From Parapedobacter sp042666505 (GTDB lineage: Bacteria; Bacteroidota; Bacteroidia; Sphingobacteriales; Sphingobacteriaceae), in contig NZ_JBHTDN010000001.1 of NCBI RefSeq assembly GCF_042666505.1, positions 806,001 through 870,000 of the forward strand: a stretch of 64,000 nucleotides of DNA. Reading direction: 5' to 3'. Made by a program: the position numbers and the translations under genes. Of the stretch, positions 25,815 through 35,467 are shown piece by piece. Numbering within the stretch: the stretch's first letter is position 1; every line of letters begins with the position of its first letter. The notes under the pieces were generated by a model that made no database searches, was not told where the DNA came from, and saw nothing but the letters and a program-made list of their open reading frames with translations.

Positions 25815-26933
25815 CTATAAATTCAGCTCCTGGCGTTTTCCTGAGGCACACGCGGCGTAGATGGCATCGATGATTTTTAGATCTCTTACCCCCTCTGCGC
25901 CGTCGACGGGTACGGGGGGTGTGTCGCCGTCAAGGATGATTCCGGCCATGGCATCCATCTGTAGGGTTTGATGGGTAACGTGAGGCTGCGTGAGCTCTCC
26001 TTTATTGGTTCGTCCTTTTATGGGACCATATCCGGTGGAAGGCTGGAGTTCCGCAAAACCTTTTTCGCCAGTAAGATAGAACCGATCCAGGTAGCTCATG
26101 TTATATGTAGATAGACAAGACGCTACCGCACCGCTTGGAAAGCCCATTTGGAACTGGATGGTTTCATCGACCCCTTCCTTAAATTTAACCGAATCGGTTT
26201 TTGTTTCTTGTGCGGTTACCCAAACGGGCTCTTCGCCTATCATGTACCGCGCACCATTGACGGCATAAATGCCGATATCCATCAGTGCTCCACCTCCCGC
26301 TAATGCCTTATTCAGCCGCCATTGGTTTGGATCGCCGATGCGGAAGCCGCTTTGTCCTTGAAAAAACATGATTTTTCCAAATTCACCGTTTTTTCGCATC
26401 CGTATCACTTCAAGCGTTTTTGGTTCAAAATGCATCCGGTAGCCTACTAAGAGCTTCACCCCGGCATTCGCACAAACATCCACCATTTCCTGTCCATCCT
26501 TTGCATTGAGCGCCATCGGTTTTTCGCTGATGGCGTGCTTCCCGGCGCGCGCCACACGGATGACCTGATCGTGATGCAATGCGTTCGGGGTGGTTACATA
26601 CACGACGTCGATTTCCGGGTTGTTTTTAATGTCATCGAAATTCTCGTAGTTATATCGGTTTTTTTCCGGCACATTGTATTTTGTACCCCATTCGGCAAGC
26701 TTAGCTGGCGTACCACTGATGAGACCGGTAATTTTTGCACGTTTACAATCTTGCATGGCCTTTGCAACGATGGAGGCATACCCACCGAGCCCCATAAGTG
26801 CGACACGTAATACAGGCCCGTCCGGATTATAACTAAGGAATGATGAGTTTTCCCATGCCTTAGCGGGTGATAGGAAGGGGATTGCAATAGCCGAAGCAGC
26901 TAGTTTTTGCAAGAAGTCACGACGTGAATCCAT
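25815..26933 (-). CDS. Tat-exported Gfo/Idh/MocA-family oxidoreductase
   Basis: 372 residues. A twin-arginine signal (SRRDFLQKLAASAIAIPF, then AKA) predicts folded export. The NAD(P)-binding N-terminal domain shows VALMGLGGYAS and VYVTTPNALHHDQV, then the catalytic motif SEKPMALNA with the conserved Lys (about residue 138). The C-terminal domain includes GGALMDIGIYAVN. Exported members often act on sugars or sugar derivatives. No sugar genes are nearby. Confidence 0.92.
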   Translation of the reverse strand: MDSRRDFLQKLAASAIAIPFLSPAKAWENSSFLSYNPDGPVLRVALMGLGGYASIVAKAMQDCKRAKITGLISGTPAKLAEWGTKYNVPEKNRYNYENFDDIKNNPEIDVVYVTTPNALHHDQVIRVARAGKHAISEKPMALNAKDGQEMVDVCANAGVKLLVGYRMHFEPKTLEVIRMRKNGEFGKIMFFQGQSGFRIGDPNQWRLNKALAGGGALMDIGIYAVNGARYMIGEEPVWVTAQETKTDSVKFKEGVDETIQFQMGFPSGAVASCLSTYNMSYLDRFYLTGEKGFAELQPSTGYGPIKGRTNKGELTQPHVTHQTLQMDAMAGIILDGDTPPVPVDGAEGVRDLKIIDAIYAACASGKRQELNL

Positions 26934-27053
26934 TCTAAAACAGTTTGATGGTTTTTTTAATTTAGTAAGCTAACAACAACGAAGGCAAATAGTTTGTCCA
27001 ACGCAGATATCAAATATACAAAAAGAAATTGTTGGACCTTCAACCAACGCTTA

Positions 27054-27791
27054 TCAGGTATATAGCACCTGACAGTTGTTACAAAAGAAACTTCGTCTGT
27101 TGGTTCGGCCCGTATGCATTTTGGTAAAGGGGATTTGGCACCGGGGGCATGTCCTTTTGGTGTGTGCCAACCAGTGCTTCTTTAAGGTAAATTCCTTTTT
27201 CCAGCGTAGGAAATCAAATGCGTAGTTTCGGACTTCCCGTACCATTTCTGCCAACTTATCGTTCGGTAAACCACCTAGCGTGGAAAGCGGGTGCGTACGG
27301 ATCCGAAATAGTACTTCGTTCTTGATGATGTTTCCACTGCCGGCAAACAGGTCTTGGTCCAACAGTGCGTCGCAAGACAGCATATGAGGTTGCTTTTTCA
27401 GCTTTTCTAACGCTTTCTTCACATCCCATTCCTCGGCCATAATATCAACGGACCAGTCGTAGATTTCGTCCACAGGCTGGTCAAATAGCTTTATGGAACA
27501 TGCATAAAAGTTCAATTCATCGTTTGCAAACTGTAAGCTCAATCTAACGGGAGATGGTTTTCGTTCATTAATGCGGTAACTGCCAAACAATAGAAAATGG
27601 ATCCGAAGGGTGCATGTTTTGAAGCAAATCAGGAAATGCTTGCCCCAGGAACGAAAGCTTAGCACAGTTTGTCCGGACAATGCCTGCTGGTCGATTTTAC
27701 TGTTACCCGTTACGGCACGGATTTGCTTGCCCTCCAAATGCAAGGACGCTACAGCTTCTTTTAAAATAACAATCGATGGCCCTTCCGGCAT
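27054..27791 (-). CDS. Fpg/Nei-type DNA glycosylase (endonuclease VIII-like)
   Basis: 245 residues; removes oxidised bases and cleaves abasic sites in base-excision repair. The N-terminal catalytic MPEGPS requires cleavage of Met to expose Pro1, with Glu next. The helix-two-turn-helix contains DQDLFAGSGNIIKNEVLF. The zinc finger is CPRCQIPFTKMHTGRTNRRSFFC plus NNC in two blocks near the C-terminus, with the conserved Arg. The internal Lys of Fpg is not obvious, so Nei-like is preferred. Confidence 0.88.
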   Translation of the reverse strand: MPEGPSIVILKEAVASLHLEGKQIRAVTGNSKIDQQALSGQTVLSFRSWGKHFLICFKTCTLRIHFLLFGSYRINERKPSPVRLSLQFANDELNFYACSIKLFDQPVDEIYDWSVDIMAEEWDVKKALEKLKKQPHMLSCDALLDQDLFAGSGNIIKNEVLFRIRTHPLSTLGGLPNDKLAEMVREVRNYAFDFLRWKKEFTLKKHWLAHTKRTCPRCQIPFTKMHTGRTNRRSFFCNNCQVLYT

Positions 27792-27883
27792 ACACTAGAT
27801 AGTAACGGTATTTAATCAGTGTTCATTCTATGATATATATACACGTTAAAGGCATAACTGTTTAGGTAATCGACAATAACTGA

Positions 27884-28408
27884 TCAATATTTTATATGGT
27901 CATTCACTTCGTATTTCATACCTGGATAATTCAGGATGCGGCGCATGAGGCCCATTTGACCACAGAGGTAATCTTCCCTGCCGATGCACATACCGACGAA
28001 ATTGAGCAGGGTCTCCGGAAAAAACGACACGTTCATCTGCAGTGGAAATTCCTCAGCTAACCGCGTATCCGTAACGGCCAGCAGTGCACTATATGCAACC
28101 GGCGATATCTTGTGAAAGCTCGCTTTAAGTTCTTTTAGTGTAGGATATGTATAGTTCTCATCCAACGCTTTGGCTTGAAAAAATAACTCATCATACGGAT
28201 CGGTTTCATTGCTGCCCAATGCACGGGCTAACCCATAGCGCATATTGACGAAGTTGCCTGCCATCCAGACCATGTGATTGGTTCTGCCCTCAATTCTTGT
28301 CAGGGCATCTTCTTCCGAAATACCGTCCAGTACATTCAAAAAACTTTGGGTGTGCATTCTGTAAGCGGGAATGATCATTGTTAGTTGGGGTGATAGTGGG
28401 GTGCTCAT
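27884..28408 (-). CDS. DinB-superfamily protein
   Basis: 174 residues. The four-helix DinB/YfiT fold is suggested by helices around MHTQSFLNVLDGISEEDALTR, TNHMVWMAGNFVNMRYGLAR and a final GREDYLCGQMGLMRRIL. His residues near 45 and 2-3 positions would form the metal site in active members; the third His appears replaced here (GREDYL), so binding may be lost. Role unknown; members are thiol-dependent or stress-linked. Standalone gene. Confidence 0.72.
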   Translation of the reverse strand: MSTPLSPQLTMIIPAYRMHTQSFLNVLDGISEEDALTRIEGRTNHMVWMAGNFVNMRYGLARALGSNETDPYDELFFQAKALDENYTYPTLKELKASFHKISPVAYSALLAVTDTRLAEEFPLQMNVSFFPETLLNFVGMCIGREDYLCGQMGLMRRILNYPGMKYEVNDHIKY

Positions 28409-28548
28409 CGCTTTAATTGTTTTGTGACTTAATCGTTTCGTTCATAATTCAAAAATGGTGCACCTTTTGCCCTTTCGGTGATGACAAATGCGACAATTTA
28501 TGGGGGTGAATAAGACAGAATTCGTAATATTGCGTTATATACACACAT

Positions 28549-29316
28549 ATGCCTTGGAATCCCCATACATACAACCAGTTTAAGGACATTCGTTATCAGC
28601 CCTTTTTTGATTTAGCTGGTCTGATTTCTCCTGAAAACCTGAAAAGCTGCGTGGATGTTGGCTGCGGAACCGGCGAGCAGACCGCAATATTATCCGGAAA
28701 GTTTGAATCCGCAAAATTCTTGGGTATCGATTCCTCGGAAGAGATGCTTCGTGAATCCATACGATTTGAGAAGGCGAACCTGCATTTTAAATTGATCACC
28801 ATTGAAGAATTTGTGCAGTCCGTATCAAAATGGGATTTGGTTTTTAGTAACGCGGCACTTCAATGGTGTGACAATCACGCAGAACTGTTTCCGAAACTTA
28901 TGGCTAAATTGAACTCGGGCGGACAATTCGCTGTACAGATGCCTTTCCAGCGAGAAAACATATTGAACAATATTCTACTTGAAACTGTATCCGAAAAGCC
29001 ATTTATTGATTTACTCGAGGGCTTTATCCAAAATTCGCCAATACTGCGAATAGACGATTATGCCAAACTGCTGTTTGATAACGGATTGAAAGACCTCTCT
29101 ATTTCGTTAAAAGTTTATCCCATCGTTGCAAGAAGTGAAACGGATTTGTATGATTTCATTTCCGGCTCGGCACTTATCCCGTATATGGAACGGCTCGATG
29201 ACGAAGGGCAAAAATTATTGGCGGCCGCGTTTATGCGACGAATACAAGCTTATTTCGGTTCTTTTCCTTCGATTTATCCGTTCAAAAGAATTCTGTTATA
29301 CGGGGTATGTGAGTAG
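28549..29316 (+). CDS. class I SAM methyltransferase, trans-aconitate methyltransferase type
   Basis: 255 residues. WNPHTYNQFKDIRYQPFFDL at the start and VDVGCGTGEQTAIL (motif I, about 38-51), GIDSSEEML (motif II), and LVFSNAALQWCDNHAELF (about 100-117) match Tam, which methyl-esterifies trans-aconitate. The C-terminal region fits the family length. The exact substrate is not proven. A hairpin (29360-29384) follows. Confidence 0.85.
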   Translation: MPWNPHTYNQFKDIRYQPFFDLAGLISPENLKSCVDVGCGTGEQTAILSGKFESAKFLGIDSSEEMLRESIRFEKANLHFKLITIEEFVQSVSKWDLVFSNAALQWCDNHAELFPKLMAKLNSGGQFAVQMPFQRENILNNILLETVSEKPFIDLLEGFIQNSPILRIDDYAKLLFDNGLKDLSISLKVYPIVARSETDLYDFISGSALIPYMERLDDEGQKLLAAAFMRRIQAYFGSFPSIYPFKRILLYGVCE

Positions 29317-29359
29317 GAAACAGTAATTCCTCGGGAATTTCAGAAATTTAAACATAAGA

Positions 29360-29384
29360 AGCCTTCCCCAAGACAAGGAAGGCT
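29360..29384. terminator. hairpin between convergent genes
   Basis: AGCCTTCC / GGAAGGCT with a 9-base loop. A second imperfect hairpin (29402-29433, one bulge) overlaps the stop codon of the opposite gene. On the minus strand the first hairpin is followed by TTCTTATGTTT, so it most likely ends the 29424-29888 gene; on the plus strand the T run is poor. Confidence 0.5.
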
Positions 29385-29423
29385 GCCGTTATATATGTGT
29401 AAGCCCCACTAAGCCGGTTGGGG

Positions 29424-29888
29424 TTAGTGGGCTGCCTGGGCGGTCCGGGAGAGTGCCTTCTTTGCTTTGTTGAATTCCTTCGCTTCTTTTCTAAGAGCTA
29501 CTTCCAACTGCTTTTGCAATTTCGCAATTTCCTTTGCTTCATACGCGTCGCGCTCGGCGTGGAGTTTTACATAGCGGGCGTTAATCTCAGCGATCGCTTT
29601 TTTGCTTTGCTCAACACGGATTCCCTGATCGATGTCTTGCTGATACATGCCCACGAAAATCTTATGCTCACGATCCAGCTCAGCATGGTTTCCACGACTT
29701 GTCTTAATCCGTGTTTCCGCGAGATCATATTGATTGTGGAGTACTTCCATATTGTAACGATGGAAGGCGACCGCTTCTTTCAGTACGGTAACTTTACTTT
29801 TTTCGGCGGAAGGGTCCGTTGGCGAGGAGGCAAGGCTGTTTCCGAGGGCTGCTACACTAATTAGGGCGCTTAATACGATTGTTTTCAT
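29424..29888 (-). CDS. exported coiled-coil protein of unknown function
   Basis: 154 residues. Signal peptide MKTIVLSALISVAALGNSLA, then a charged helical protein (TVLKEAVAFHRYNMEVLHNQ, RYVKLHAERDAYEAKEIAKL) rich in Ala, Glu and Lys with heptad-like spacing. No domain recognised. Probably periplasmic. Isolated gene with its own terminator; promoter not clearly seen. Confidence 0.7.
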   Translation of the reverse strand: MKTIVLSALISVAALGNSLASSPTDPSAEKSKVTVLKEAVAFHRYNMEVLHNQYDLAETRIKTSRGNHAELDREHKIFVGMYQQDIDQGIRVEQSKKAIAEINARYVKLHAERDAYEAKEIAKLQKQLEVALRKEAKEFNKAKKALSRTAQAAH

Positions 29889-30142
29889 GATGATATCGTT
29901 TTTTTTGGTTATTAATATGTTGTTGTTTTCTTTTTGTAATAAGACGTCGGCAGAAAAAAAAAGTTGCAGGCAATCGGGCGGTTTTAGACGAACAACAGAT
30001 ACGGATCGACCAATGGGTAGCCTCTTAGACTAAATGGTCAATTTTATAGACGAATAGGAGGTACCTTTTGTAAATTTGACGCAGCTTCTTGTCAAATTGA
30101 AGTCCACGCAGTAATTGAAAACATAAAAAACGAAGGACGCGA

Positions 30143-31393
30143 ATGAACATCCTCCATACCGCCGATTGGCACTTGGGCCAGCTCTTCCACGAATATGACC
30201 GTTCGTTTGAACATCAGCAATTTCTTGATTGGCTCGTACAAACGTTGCAACGGGAGGAGGTAGACGTGCTGCTCATCAGTGGTGATGTATTCGATCTATC
30301 CAATCCATCCGCTGCTACTGTCCGGCAATTTTATCGATTTCTCAACCTAGCCAGCAAAGCCTGTCCGGGTATTCAGATTGTCATCACCGCAGGTAACCAT
30401 GATTCCGCGTCGCGGCTTGAGTCGCCGAAGCCGCTACTCGAATCCTCCAATATTCATATTGTAGGGGTTGTGGAAAGAGACGATGAAGGAAACGTTGATT
30501 ACGAAAAACTGATCATTCCGCTAATTAAAAAGGGGCGCATAGAGGCATGGTGTTTGGCGGTTCCTTTTCTCCGCATGGGCGATTACCCTGCCATTGCTGA
30601 TTGTGACAATCCATATGCCGAGGGTGTTGCGGCGCTTTATCGTGACATATGTCAAGTCGTTAAACATAAACGTCAACCAGGGCAGGCACTCATCGCCATG
30701 GGGCACCTCCATGCGCAAGGAGTAGAAATCTCCGATATGGACAAAGCCGAACGGCTTATTATGGGCGGTATAGAATGTATCGCTGCTTCCGCCTTTCCGG
30801 ATGAGCTTTCTTACGTGGCACTTGGACACATACACAAGGCGCAACGGCTCGGCGGCAGGGAGCATATCCGGTACGCGGGCAGCCCTTTGCCTATGTCATT
30901 CTCAGAGATCAATTACAAGCATCAGGTGATTCTGTTTACCATTGAAGAAGGGCAGGTTATCCACTTTCGGACTATCGAGGTACCCGTTACCGTGCCCCTT
31001 CTTAAAATACCGGCGGTACATAGCCGGATGGAGGAAGTGTTGCTCGCCCTGCGGCGATTGCCCCCTGCCGCAGGAAAGGATCGCCGCACTGCACCTTATT
31101 TGCAGGTGTCTGTCCTGCTGGATGCACCTGAACCAGGTCTTCGCTACAAGATCGAGCAGGCCCTTGCCGGAAAATATGCTCGCCTGGCGCGCATTGACAC
31201 ACGGTACCCCCAAAAAGATCCGTTAGTGAGTAACCAAATCCAGTCATCTGATCCGCTTCAGACGTTAAAGCCGATAGATGTTCTCAATCAGGTATACGTG
31301 TCGCGTTATGCCCAAAAAGTTCCCGCAGCATTGTTGACGCTGTTCAACGAAATTGCCCAGCAGATCGATGAGAAAGTGGAGGGCGAAGCATGA
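30143..31393 (+). CDS. sbcD: exonuclease subunit SbcD
   Basis: Mre11-type Mn-dependent nuclease of the SbcCD complex, which cleaves DNA hairpins and processes ends. 416 residues. Phosphoesterase motifs: TADWHLGQ (about 6-13), LLISGDVFDLSNPS, TAGNHDS, MGHLHAQG, and LGHIHKAQ. The C-terminal capping domain follows. The stop overlaps the sbcC start (ATGA at 31390-31393). Confidence 0.96.
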   Translation: MNILHTADWHLGQLFHEYDRSFEHQQFLDWLVQTLQREEVDVLLISGDVFDLSNPSAATVRQFYRFLNLASKACPGIQIVITAGNHDSASRLESPKPLLESSNIHIVGVVERDDEGNVDYEKLIIPLIKKGRIEAWCLAVPFLRMGDYPAIADCDNPYAEGVAALYRDICQVVKHKRQPGQALIAMGHLHAQGVEISDMDKAERLIMGGIECIAASAFPDELSYVALGHIHKAQRLGGREHIRYAGSPLPMSFSEINYKHQVILFTIEEGQVIHFRTIEVPVTVPLLKIPAVHSRMEEVLLALRRLPPAAGKDRRTAPYLQVSVLLDAPEPGLRYKIEQALAGKYARLARIDTRYPQKDPLVSNQIQSSDPLQTLKPIDVLNQVYVSRYAQKVPAALLTLFNEIAQQIDEKVEGEA

Positions 31394-34300
31394 AAATCTT
31401 GGCCATCCGTATCCGAAATCTCGCTTCATTGGAGGGCAGCACGGAAATCGATTTTACGCAGGAACCCTTGTGTTCTGCCGGTATTTTCGCCATCACAGGT
31501 CCTACGGGGGCAGGCAAGTCCACTATCCTGGATGCACTCTGTCTTGCACTATACGCGAGAACTCCGCGATACGTCCAGGCCCGTGAAGCCGGCGTTGAGA
31601 TTACCGATGTGCAGGGCAGCACCATCAATCAAAGCGATGTACGCGCCATTTTGAGGGACGGCACGGCAGATGGCTTCGCTGAAGTGGACTTTGTGGGTAT
31701 TGATGGCCAGCGCTACCGCGCTAACTGGAGTGTACGCCGCGCACGGAACCGGGCTGACGGCAGTTTACAGCAGGCGAATACCACATTAAAAAACCTTTCC
31801 ACGGGCCACGACATCGGTGGCCGGAAAACCGAGCTATTATCGGAAATCACGCGATTGGTGGGCCTCAACTACGAGCAATTTATCCGCTCCGTGCTCTTGG
31901 CGCAGGGTGATTTTACCGCATTCCTAAAAGCTGACAAAGATCAGAAAGCCTCCCTGCTTGAAAAGCTTACGGGCACGCACATTTATTCGGAGTTATCAAA
32001 GAAAGTATTCGAGCGTTACCGTGAGGAAGACCAACAGCTTAAAGTCCTTCAACACAGTCAAGAAGGCATTGTTACGTTAACTTCCGAGGAATTGGCCGAT
32101 CTAAAAGAGCGGGAAATTGCCTTATTTAATAAACTGGAACAACTTGAAGCACACATCAACGTGATCGCGTCAGAAATCAAGTGGCATGAAGACCTAAATA
32201 CTTATCAATTCCAAGTAGATGAAGCCCAACAAGTCCTACAGGAACAACTTAGCGAAAAAAAGCAATCCGTTGGACGCGAAACCTACTTAAAGCAAGTGGA
32301 AGAGGTGCAACCCACCCGTACATGGATGGACGCATTGCAGGAGGTGACCGAGCAACTTGGGCGGAGGATGGAGGCGCTGGAGCAAGCCCAAACGCAGCAG
32401 CAATTGTTAGCCTATCAGGCCGCAGAAACTGAGGCGCTCGTCGCGCAGGCCTCTGACCAGCTAGCAATCCGAATGATGGCTCAGGAGGAGGCCAAACCCC
32501 TGTTGGATCAAGCGAAAAAACTCGATATTCAACTGCAAGCTAAAGAAACCGAGTTAGCCGCGGCGCAACAACAATTGCAACTCCGTAACGTGAAATGGCA
32601 GACCAGTCAGGAACGTCTTTCCCAACAGAAGCAGGAAGCCGAAGCATTGATGCAGCAGGTCAGTAAGTTGCAGGAATGGAAAGAAAAGCGTAGCAATCGC
32701 CGGTCGGTTGCAGAAAACAGTCCGCTCATTATTTCCAAGCTCAACGATGCTCGCAAGCAGTTGGAAACCATCGAAAAAGCATCTGTAAATGCGGCCCAAC
32801 TCGAAACTGAAATCAAGGATAGGGCCATCGAGTTAGCAGAACTTTCCCAACGTTCCGGAAGTCTCGCCGAAGAGGTAAGTATCGCTGCGGGGCGACTGGA
32901 AACCCTGCAGAAGGAACTATCGGCGATTCCCTTCGAGCAACTGCGTGAGGAAAGTAAGGTTGTCGGTGCAGCCGCAGAAGACCTCCGCGGCGCGGCCGTC
33001 CAATGGCGGCAAGTTTATCAAGTCCTACAAACCGATCGCATTTTAGCAGAAAAAATAGAAGAGACCGAAAGGGAATTGGCCGATAAAGAAGCGCAACAAG
33101 CTATTGCAGCGCTGGCATTGCAAGCCGTTATCGAGCAACGAAAGGCCTCAGCAATCATGTTGGAACGAGCTGCGTTGGCCGCATCCGAAAACATCGAGAC
33201 GCTACGCGCAGGATTGATAGAAGGGCAACCTTGCCCGGTATGCGGAAGCAGAATACATCCGTATACCCATGAAAATCCACAGCTCAATCACGTACTGGAT
33301 GAGCTGAGAAAAGCCCATGCTGAGCTTGAAGCGACCTATCATGTACACCTTACCGATCATAGCCAGTTGGCGCAGTCGATTACGTTATTGCGGGAGTCTC
33401 TCAAGACGCTGGAAAACGACAAGCGGCGAACTCAGGATGATCTCCAGTCTGTTAAGGCTGCGTGGGAGGCCTTGGCCGTCGCCTCAACCTGCGCGGACAT
33501 CGCAGAAGAAGAACGGGAAGGCTGGCTGGCCGAACAACTTAGCCAGACGAAAACCAGGCAAGAACTTCTCGCCCGCCGACTTGAGGACTATCAGACTTTG
33601 TTGTTTGAGCGTGACGGAGTCCAGCAGACGTGGCAAAATCTGCAAATCCACTATGCCAATACCGCTAATGCCGTCAAAGATGTAGAGCAAACTATTCAGG
33701 TACGCAACGAACGCCTTATGCACGCCCAATTGGAAGTGGCCGCCGGTACCGCCAATCTGGAAGATACGTTAGCTTCGCTTCAACCCAATTTTCCTGACGA
33801 TCTTTGGGTTTCCAATTGGAAAAGCCAGCCTGACGCTTTTCTGGAGAGCATTCAGATGTTCGCAGATGAATGGAAGCAAACAACCGAAGGGCTCGAACGC
33901 GACCGTAACGCACTCCAGGTGCTGCGGGCCACTCTTGCCGGCCTGGAAGTAGAAGAACAGACGACTGCCGCCGATGTCGTTCAAGCCGAACAGGATTTCA
34001 CTGATAAACGGAAGGCATATGCTACGCTCATAGAAAACCGCCGATCTATTTTTAATGGCGAAGCGGTTGAAACGCTCGAAACCCGGTTGAAGCAGCATAT
34101 CGTTGAGGCCCAAACCCAATTGAATACCCAAAAACAACGGCAGTTGCTGCTACAAACCGAGAAGGCCCAAATGGATGCAACCGTCAGCGAAACGGAGCGG
34201 GAAATCGGTCGACTGGAAAAGCGTTTCGGCGACCTGTCCGGAACAATAGAACAATGGTTAGAGAGTTACAAAACCAGGCATCAGCACATAATCAGTCGTG

Positions 34301-35121
34301 CCGCGCTAGAAGTACTGCTTTCGCATTCCACGGAGTGGATCGCCGAAGAGCGGGAAGCGCTTTCAGCTTTGGAACGAGCCGTTACCCGAGCCACCTCGGT
34401 ATTCGAGGAGCGCCAGCGCCAATTCGTTCAACACGAAAAGGGACGATTTTCGGACCAAACCTTGGAGGCCTTGAAGTTACAACTGGAACAACAGCTGGTC
34501 GCTAAAACTGAATCGCTTCGGGAACATAATGAAATCGGCTTCCGGTTAAAGCAGGATGAGGCTAATAAACGGCGATTGGGCGATCTGCTTGCCACCATAC
34601 GTGCCAAGGCGACCGGCGTGGAAAACTGGGCGAAGCTGAATGAAGTAATCGGTTCGGCCGATGGCAAAAAATTTCGGCAGGTAGCACAAGAGTATACACT
34701 GGACGTGTTGCTGAGTTATGCCAACGTACATCTGGAAGTGCTGTCCACACGATACCGCTTGCAGCGGATACCCAATACGTTGGGTTTACAAGTATTGGAT
34801 CAGGACATGGGCGACGAAGTTCGTACGGTATACTCCCTTTCTGGCGGCGAGTCCTTCCTGGTTTCACTGGCGTTGGCGCTCGGGCTCGCGTCTTTATCCG
34901 CAAACCGGATGAGTGTTGAGTCGTTGTTTATTGACGAGGGCTTCGGCTCGTTAGATCCGAATACGCTGAACATCGCCATGGATGCGTTGGAACGCCTGCA
35001 TAATCAAGGGCGTAAGGTAGGCGTAATATCCCACGTACAGGAAATGACCGAACGGATTCCGGTACAAATTAAAGTGAGCAAGGAGCAGAGCGGGAGAAGT
35101 CGCGTAGAAGTTATTTGTTAA
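31390..35121 (+). CDS. sbcC: exonuclease subunit SbcC
   Basis: Rad50-type SMC-like ATPase, 1243 residues. Walker A GPTGAGKST at 37-45, a long coiled coil with the zinc hook CPVC (GQPCPVCGSRIHPYTHE near residue 615), and the C-terminal ABC signature YSLSGGESFLVSLALALGLA with Walker B SLFIDEGFGSLDPN and the switch His in VISHVQEM. It partners with SbcD. The long arms and Gln/Glu-rich composition are normal. Translation is coupled to sbcD. Confidence 0.97.
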   Translation: MKILAIRIRNLASLEGSTEIDFTQEPLCSAGIFAITGPTGAGKSTILDALCLALYARTPRYVQAREAGVEITDVQGSTINQSDVRAILRDGTADGFAEVDFVGIDGQRYRANWSVRRARNRADGSLQQANTTLKNLSTGHDIGGRKTELLSEITRLVGLNYEQFIRSVLLAQGDFTAFLKADKDQKASLLEKLTGTHIYSELSKKVFERYREEDQQLKVLQHSQEGIVTLTSEELADLKEREIALFNKLEQLEAHINVIASEIKWHEDLNTYQFQVDEAQQVLQEQLSEKKQSVGRETYLKQVEEVQPTRTWMDALQEVTEQLGRRMEALEQAQTQQQLLAYQAAETEALVAQASDQLAIRMMAQEEAKPLLDQAKKLDIQLQAKETELAAAQQQLQLRNVKWQTSQERLSQQKQEAEALMQQVSKLQEWKEKRSNRRSVAENSPLIISKLNDARKQLETIEKASVNAAQLETEIKDRAIELAELSQRSGSLAEEVSIAAGRLETLQKELSAIPFEQLREESKVVGAAAEDLRGAAVQWRQVYQVLQTDRILAEKIEETERELADKEAQQAIAALALQAVIEQRKASAIMLERAALAASENIETLRAGLIEGQPCPVCGSRIHPYTHENPQLNHVLDELRKAHAELEATYHVHLTDHSQLAQSITLLRESLKTLENDKRRTQDDLQSVKAAWEALAVASTCADIAEEEREGWLAEQLSQTKTRQELLARRLEDYQTLLFERDGVQQTWQNLQIHYANTANAVKDVEQTIQVRNERLMHAQLEVAAGTANLEDTLASLQPNFPDDLWVSNWKSQPDAFLESIQMFADEWKQTTEGLERDRNALQVLRATLAGLEVEEQTTAADVVQAEQDFTDKRKAYATLIENRRSIFNGEAVETLETRLKQHIVEAQTQLNTQKQRQLLLQTEKAQMDATVSETEREIGRLEKRFGDLSGTIEQWLESYKTRHQHIISRAALEVLLSHSTEWIAEEREALSALERAVTRATSVFEERQRQFVQHEKGRFSDQTLEALKLQLEQQLVAKTESLREHNEIGFRLKQDEANKRRLGDLLATIRAKATGVENWAKLNEVIGSADGKKFRQVAQEYTLDVLLSYANVHLEVLSTRYRLQRIPNTLGLQVLDQDMGDEVRTVYSLSGGESFLVSLALALGLASLSANRMSVESLFIDEGFGSLDPNTLNIAMDALERLHNQGRKVGVISHVQEMTERIPVQIKVSKEQSGRSRVEVIC

Positions 35122-35153
35122 TTTGCTATCTTTACATTTATTAAAATTTTCTC

Positions 35154-35384
35154 ATGATCGAGCCATTTGACATCGAAATCTTTGATTGTACCTATTCCGT
35201 TTTTCCGGAAGAAGAAGGAGTATATACCATCTATAAAGAAGGAGTGGAATATTTGCAAATACAGAAAGACACAGAAAGCCAATGGCTCAAGCTTGACCCG
35301 GAGTCCGGTATCCCACTTTTTGGTTTGGATGAGGAGGTAAACGCCATCGGGCAGGCGATCGCTTCCCGCGAAAAAAGTGGCTGA
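35154..35384 (+). CDS. conserved small acidic protein
   Basis: 76 residues, strongly acidic, soluble, MIEPFDIEIFDCTYSVFPEE at the start and ending SREKSG. No known domain; I have the impression of a protein conserved in the phylum, without function. TATCTTTA at 35127-35134 may be a -7 element, giving a 15-20 base leader. It follows sbcC by 32 bases. Confidence 0.65.
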   Translation: MIEPFDIEIFDCTYSVFPEEEGVYTIYKEGVEYLQIQKDTESQWLKLDPESGIPLFGLDEEVNAIGQAIASREKSG

Positions 35385-35430
35385 AAACCTCGATGTTCAT
35401 GATCCTGCTATAAAACCCCAAAATTCTCCG

Positions 35431-35438
35431 TATTTTTG
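35431..35438 (+). promoter_or_regulatory. -7 element of metA
   Basis: TATTTTTG fits TAnnTTTG. No convincing -33 TTG at the usual spacing. The leader to the metA ATG would be about 25 bases, too short for a SAM riboswitch, and I see none. Confidence 0.5.
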
Positions 35439-35467
35439 CATGCAATTAAGGTGCGAGGGAAAATAGC

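Noticed and set aside
30143..35121. sbcDC as a phage-defence nuclease
   Set aside because: SbcCD is a housekeeping repair complex and no other defence gene is nearby.
35385..35467. possible SAM riboswitch before metA
   Set aside because: Only about 25-30 bases lie between the -7 element and the ATG, too short for any SAM riboswitch.
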